From Henckelia pumila (lineage: Eukaryota > Streptophyta > Magnoliopsida > Lamiales > Gesneriaceae), in the NCBI RefSeq assembly GCF_033568475.1, contig NW_027331833.1, positions 3,224,001 to 3,288,000 on the forward strand: DNA of 64,000 nt. Reading direction: 5' to 3'. The translations under genes and the position numbers were made by a program. Below the pieces are notes generated by a model. The model made no database searches and was not told the origin of the DNA. It worked only from the letters and a program-made list of their open reading frames with translations. Within the stretch, counting starts at the first letter, position 1; every line of letters starts with the position of its first letter. Shown piece after piece: positions 60,693 through 64,000 of this stretch.

Positions 60693-62922
60693 CTATAAAT
60701 TGTGACGAATGCTGTGCAGGGCCTTCAGCCTTTCCAACTCTTCCCCATGTGCAATTCCGTAATCAACAAAGCACAACTGAAACAGAAACCATCTATTACA
60801 AAATGAAACAATCTCAACAGAGGAAAATATATAACAACCTGGTACTGCAGCTTCTTTAAAGTGTGGGCTCCCCTCTTTATTAGTTTTTGCCATCCAAGAT
60901 TCGCTCTGAGAGATTTTTCCAGAGCTCTGGTTTTCTAGAAAACAACGATTGGTGGACCTTATAAATGAGCTAGAATTTTACGAACTAAATTGAAATATAA
61001 ACATCCAAAAATTTTAATTACCATGACAAGTTCCATTAATTAGCAGCACACATTCGTGTGAGATACAATGCCAAAAACACAAACGTAAACATATCCCACA
61101 AGTTTTACTTCTTCTCATAGATTTAAAAACAGAATCAAGGAATCAGGATCCATGGCAGCCGAAGACTTAGTATGATTATCTTTAAGATATATTGCTGGAA
61201 ACACATTGGAAATATCATGATGAGACACAAACTCCAAAACTAAACATTTCGAATACATAAGCATCAAGAACATAGAATGTTGCCCGTACTTCATCAAAAT
61301 AAAATGATCTCAGAAATACTAAAGGATGTAAATTGAAAGGAGCACCAGCTAGATTATGAATGACGGCAGTATTAAAATCAATACTTATTTCTACACTAAG
61401 GTATACAAACAATCTTACTTCAGCTGGGTCGAAAATTAACAAGTTGTATCGCTGCATCCCGGTCTGTTGCACTGTGGCCTGAATACCAACAATTGTTCTT
61501 GAATGGCCATGATGTTGAAAATACAATGGCCTGCTCAGAAACCTCATGGTAAGACATCATTAGTTTATGAACGTAGCAGAATTGTTTTTTTGAACAAGAG
61601 TCATTTACTTTTACAGATTCAAGAATTTTCCACTAAAAGAAAATAATATCACCATGATAAGACCTCTCATGCAACTCATTACAATTTACTTACGCTTTCT
61701 CGCTGAGAATAACACGAAGATTGCCTGGTTTGTTGACCTTGTTGCCAGAAAAATAATTCCACACCCATTCAATAACCTTGTGAGATGAAACATCAAAATG
61801 CTTAGAGCTTCCATTCATTGAGTTAACCGAGAGCGAAGAATCTAGTTTTCCCTCTGACAGAAAGATGTCCATCGGTCCATAAACCTGTGAATATTTCCTC
61901 TTGTCAACACTTTTATTTGTTCCTCTAATACCAGAGGTTAAGCGACCAGAAGTGTCTAACCATAAATCTTTATCACAAAAATCCACTATGCCGGCACGCA
62001 GACCAAAAGAACAGAGAAGTGTGGCACATTCTGTAGTTCCAATCCAATCACACTTGCCATAAACCTTTTTATCAAAGTCATCCGAGCCAGGTGCATCAAA
62101 GCCTTTTTCCCAGGCAAGTTCTAGCCATCTTTGAAGTGATGTGATATCAGGTATAAATCCAGAACCACCAAACAAGACATCGCTTGCTTCTTGTCTTTGA
62201 CTAAGCAAGTGAGAGGAAAGCATCTGGATATTACGCCACCCACAACCCCATCCAACATCCTCTGATTCAGAACTCTGAATATGATCAACATGCCCCGACA
62301 ATATACTCACAGAGTTCTCTCTATCTAGTTCTAAACAGCTTTTCAGCAACAACATCAAACCACCTTCAACTTTATAAAACGATTCCTTCTCCTGTGAGTG
62401 AAATAAAGTAGCACATTTTTCATCCAGATTTCTCCCACAACACGTGAGACACCCAGAAGAACTGCTCTGTGGGTGATCCAAAGAACTACAAACAAGTTGC
62501 AAGGTATCTTCAGCCTACACATGGTATGAAATTTTTGCATTATGATTCATGTCGTAGACACCAATAACTGAAGCACGCAAACAACAAGAATATTTTCCGT
62601 AAGCTAACCAAGGTGACCGCAAGTAAATATAACCTGCAATTTTACCAAACAAATCCACGGACGGAAAAAAGTTATGAGCTTGCAAATTAGTTACTCACAA
62701 ATCGGGGTGGACTAGCTGGAGCCAGAGCGATCTGTTGCGCGATTTCGAAATCTGCTGCGTAATCTTCATCAGCAAAATGTTCATTCGCATGCCTATGAAA
62801 TTGAAACCACAAAAAAAAAATCAAAGAAACGATGAAAAAAATTAGCGAGCGGAAAGATTATACCTCTGGATTTCAGAAGATGGAACAGTCAGCTGGCAAA
62901 GAGGGCAAGAAGAAAACTCCAT
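60693..62922 (-). CDS. ZUP1/ZUFSP-like cysteine protease (peptidase family C78) with zinc finger
   Basis: Exons (minus): 62922-62864, 62792-62699, 62514-61694, 61530-61419, 60934-60839 and 60776-60693. All are GT-AG, all phases agree, total 1266 nt or 421 aa. The N-terminal C2H2-type finger CPLCQLTVPSSEIQRHANEH is split between exons 1 and 2. Catalytic domain: DVGWGCGWRNIQML with the nucleophile Cys (exon 3), then PLYFQHHGHSRTIVGIQ with the His and LLIFDPAE with the Asp (exon 4), LGWQKLIKRGAHTLKK (exon 5) and LCFVDYGIAHGEEL (exon 6). Human ZUP1 is a K63-specific deubiquitinase despite belonging to the UFM1-protease family; the same activity is likely but inferred. Catalytic triad complete. 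The start is the only ATG before the finger. Confidence 0.93.
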
Positions 62923-63937
62923 TGAAGAGCAAAATTGGAAATTTCACCGCTGATGTAAATGTGATGTGATGCTCGCAACAGAGATTGGGAAAGCGAAGGG
63001 AATCCGCGCAGAACTAGAAAGTTTGAAAATTGCGAATATTTTATATTAAATGTTCAATATTTCTTATTTATTATTATTATTACTATTACACGATAATTTT
63101 ATTTAAAAACAATCTTTTTGAACACGTGTGCAGTCGATTTCTTTTTTCTTTATAAAAATACTTTTGTTAAAGCAATTAGAAATTAAATTTGAAAAAATTA
63201 AAAATCAAATTTAATTTTTTCTTATTTATTTTGAAATTTTTATTTAAATTTAATTTTACTTCAAAATTAAAATTTGAGTAAGAGATGATGATTTATGATA
63301 CGCTTGAGTTAATTCAATTATATAAAAAAATTGATATTTTTAGGGTAATTTTATATTTAAAACAATGAGGGTATTTTGAAAAACAAATCATAAAATTATT
63401 GTGTCCGTTATATTTCTTAGTTCTGACGATAACAAACAACGACTCATTGTTCTAGGTTCAACTGTCTTTACTTGTATTTCATCGCATAGCTTCAAACCCT
63501 TCGGTCAGTCAATCGCTACAAACAGTTCAGAAGGTTTGAACCATTCACAACAGACCAAGTAGTTACGACAGTTTAAAAGTTTCAAACCGCCGACCATTGA
63601 ACATATTGCTGCTGAACTGCTCAATCCATTGCAAAGATGATGCACACTCATTAGGTACTTCAAGAGAGATGACAAGATCATTGGTCATTAATATGCAAGA
63701 AACAGAAATCCAAATCTTTGACAAAAGTAGCAATTGTGAGATGCTTACTTTAACAGTGGCAACAACCACTATCTTCTATTTATGTAAAGAGTCGTATTGT
63801 GCATTAATGAGAGGGCACAAAAGTAAAGATAAGTAGACTTCTTTACTCCTTGTATTAAATGAGGTTAAATGAGGATTCAGTCGACTGCTGGTCAAGTTAC
63901 CTACAAATAGAGGATGTCAAGTGATGTTTCAGACTTG
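62923..63937. other. Upstream region of the ZUP1-like gene and flanking DNA
   Basis: 62923-63050 is likely 5' UTR and promoter. 63050-63420 is AT-rich. 63440-63900 has moderate base composition but no supported gene; the short open frames on both strands at 63563-63836 carry no known motif. Confidence 0.45.
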
Positions 63938-64000
63938 TAGAGCTATACACGCATTGAAAATTAGAGCTATACACGCATTGAAAATTAGAGCTATACACGC
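63936..64000. repeat. 24-bp tandem repeat, continues past right edge
   Basis: AGAGCTATACACGCATTGAAAATT occurs twice exactly, followed by a third partial unit ending at base 64000. Confidence 0.95.

Overview
The window is nuclear DNA of a flowering plant. Its genes are split by short AT-rich GT-AG introns, the intergenic DNA is AT-rich, and most of the space is filled by Ty1/copia, Ty3/gypsy, LINE, MULE, hAT and Harbinger-like elements. The host genes and retroelement types fit a eudicot, perhaps an asterid of the Lamiales kind, but the species cannot be fixed from the sequence alone.

Three host genes can be assembled exon by exon. (1) 3785-12459 (+): a TMEM120/TMPIT-like membrane protein, 10 exons, 358 aa, whose eighth intron has grown to 5.8 kb by taking in a LINE piece, a copia relic, an hAT MITE and a double fold-back element. 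(2) 13348-17833 (-), convergent with the first: a membrane-of-ER-body (MEB)-like protein with an acidic N-terminus, a cysteine-rich region and VIT/CCC1-like C-terminal membrane helices; one N-terminal exon does not read cleanly. (3) 60693-62922 (-): a complete 6-exon, 421-aa ZUP1/ZUFSP-type C78 cysteine protease. It faces a decayed ABCB transporter pseudogene at 58985-60460 (+). RING-H2 ubiquitin-ligase family debris lies at 49616-50400 and 55930-56222.

Layout: 1-2815 copia element on the minus strand with 5' LTR, running off the left edge; 3785-17833 two genes; 18260-20690 small fold-back elements embedded in (TA)n tracts; 21698-27559 a non-autonomous copia element holding a gypsy-type LTR and an hAT MITE; 28240-29390 LINE 3' end; 29409-43100 another copia element (gag joined to the last part of RNase H) into which a recombined gypsy remnant and a copia solo LTR were inserted, the latter holding a gypsy solo LTR; 43465-49600 a MULE with long inverted repeats, a broken FAR1-type transposase, an antisense RNase H1 hybrid-binding-domain exon and a solo gypsy LTR; 49600-56222 RING family debris, a 3.6-kb solo LTR and a minisatellite; 56223-58450 AT-rich DNA and a Harbinger-type MITE; then the ABCB pseudogene and the protease gene; the right edge enters a 24-bp tandem repeat.

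No RNA gene, CRISPR array or prokaryotic system was seen. The most informative content is the insertion stratigraphy, since several nested elements keep exact target-site duplications (GTTAG, AGTTA, ACGGT, ATGAC, CTTGT, ACATCAGA, ATTAAATR). Other points of interest are the hairpin motifs shared by unrelated gypsy LTRs, the non-pol open region of one copia element and the MULE cargo exon.
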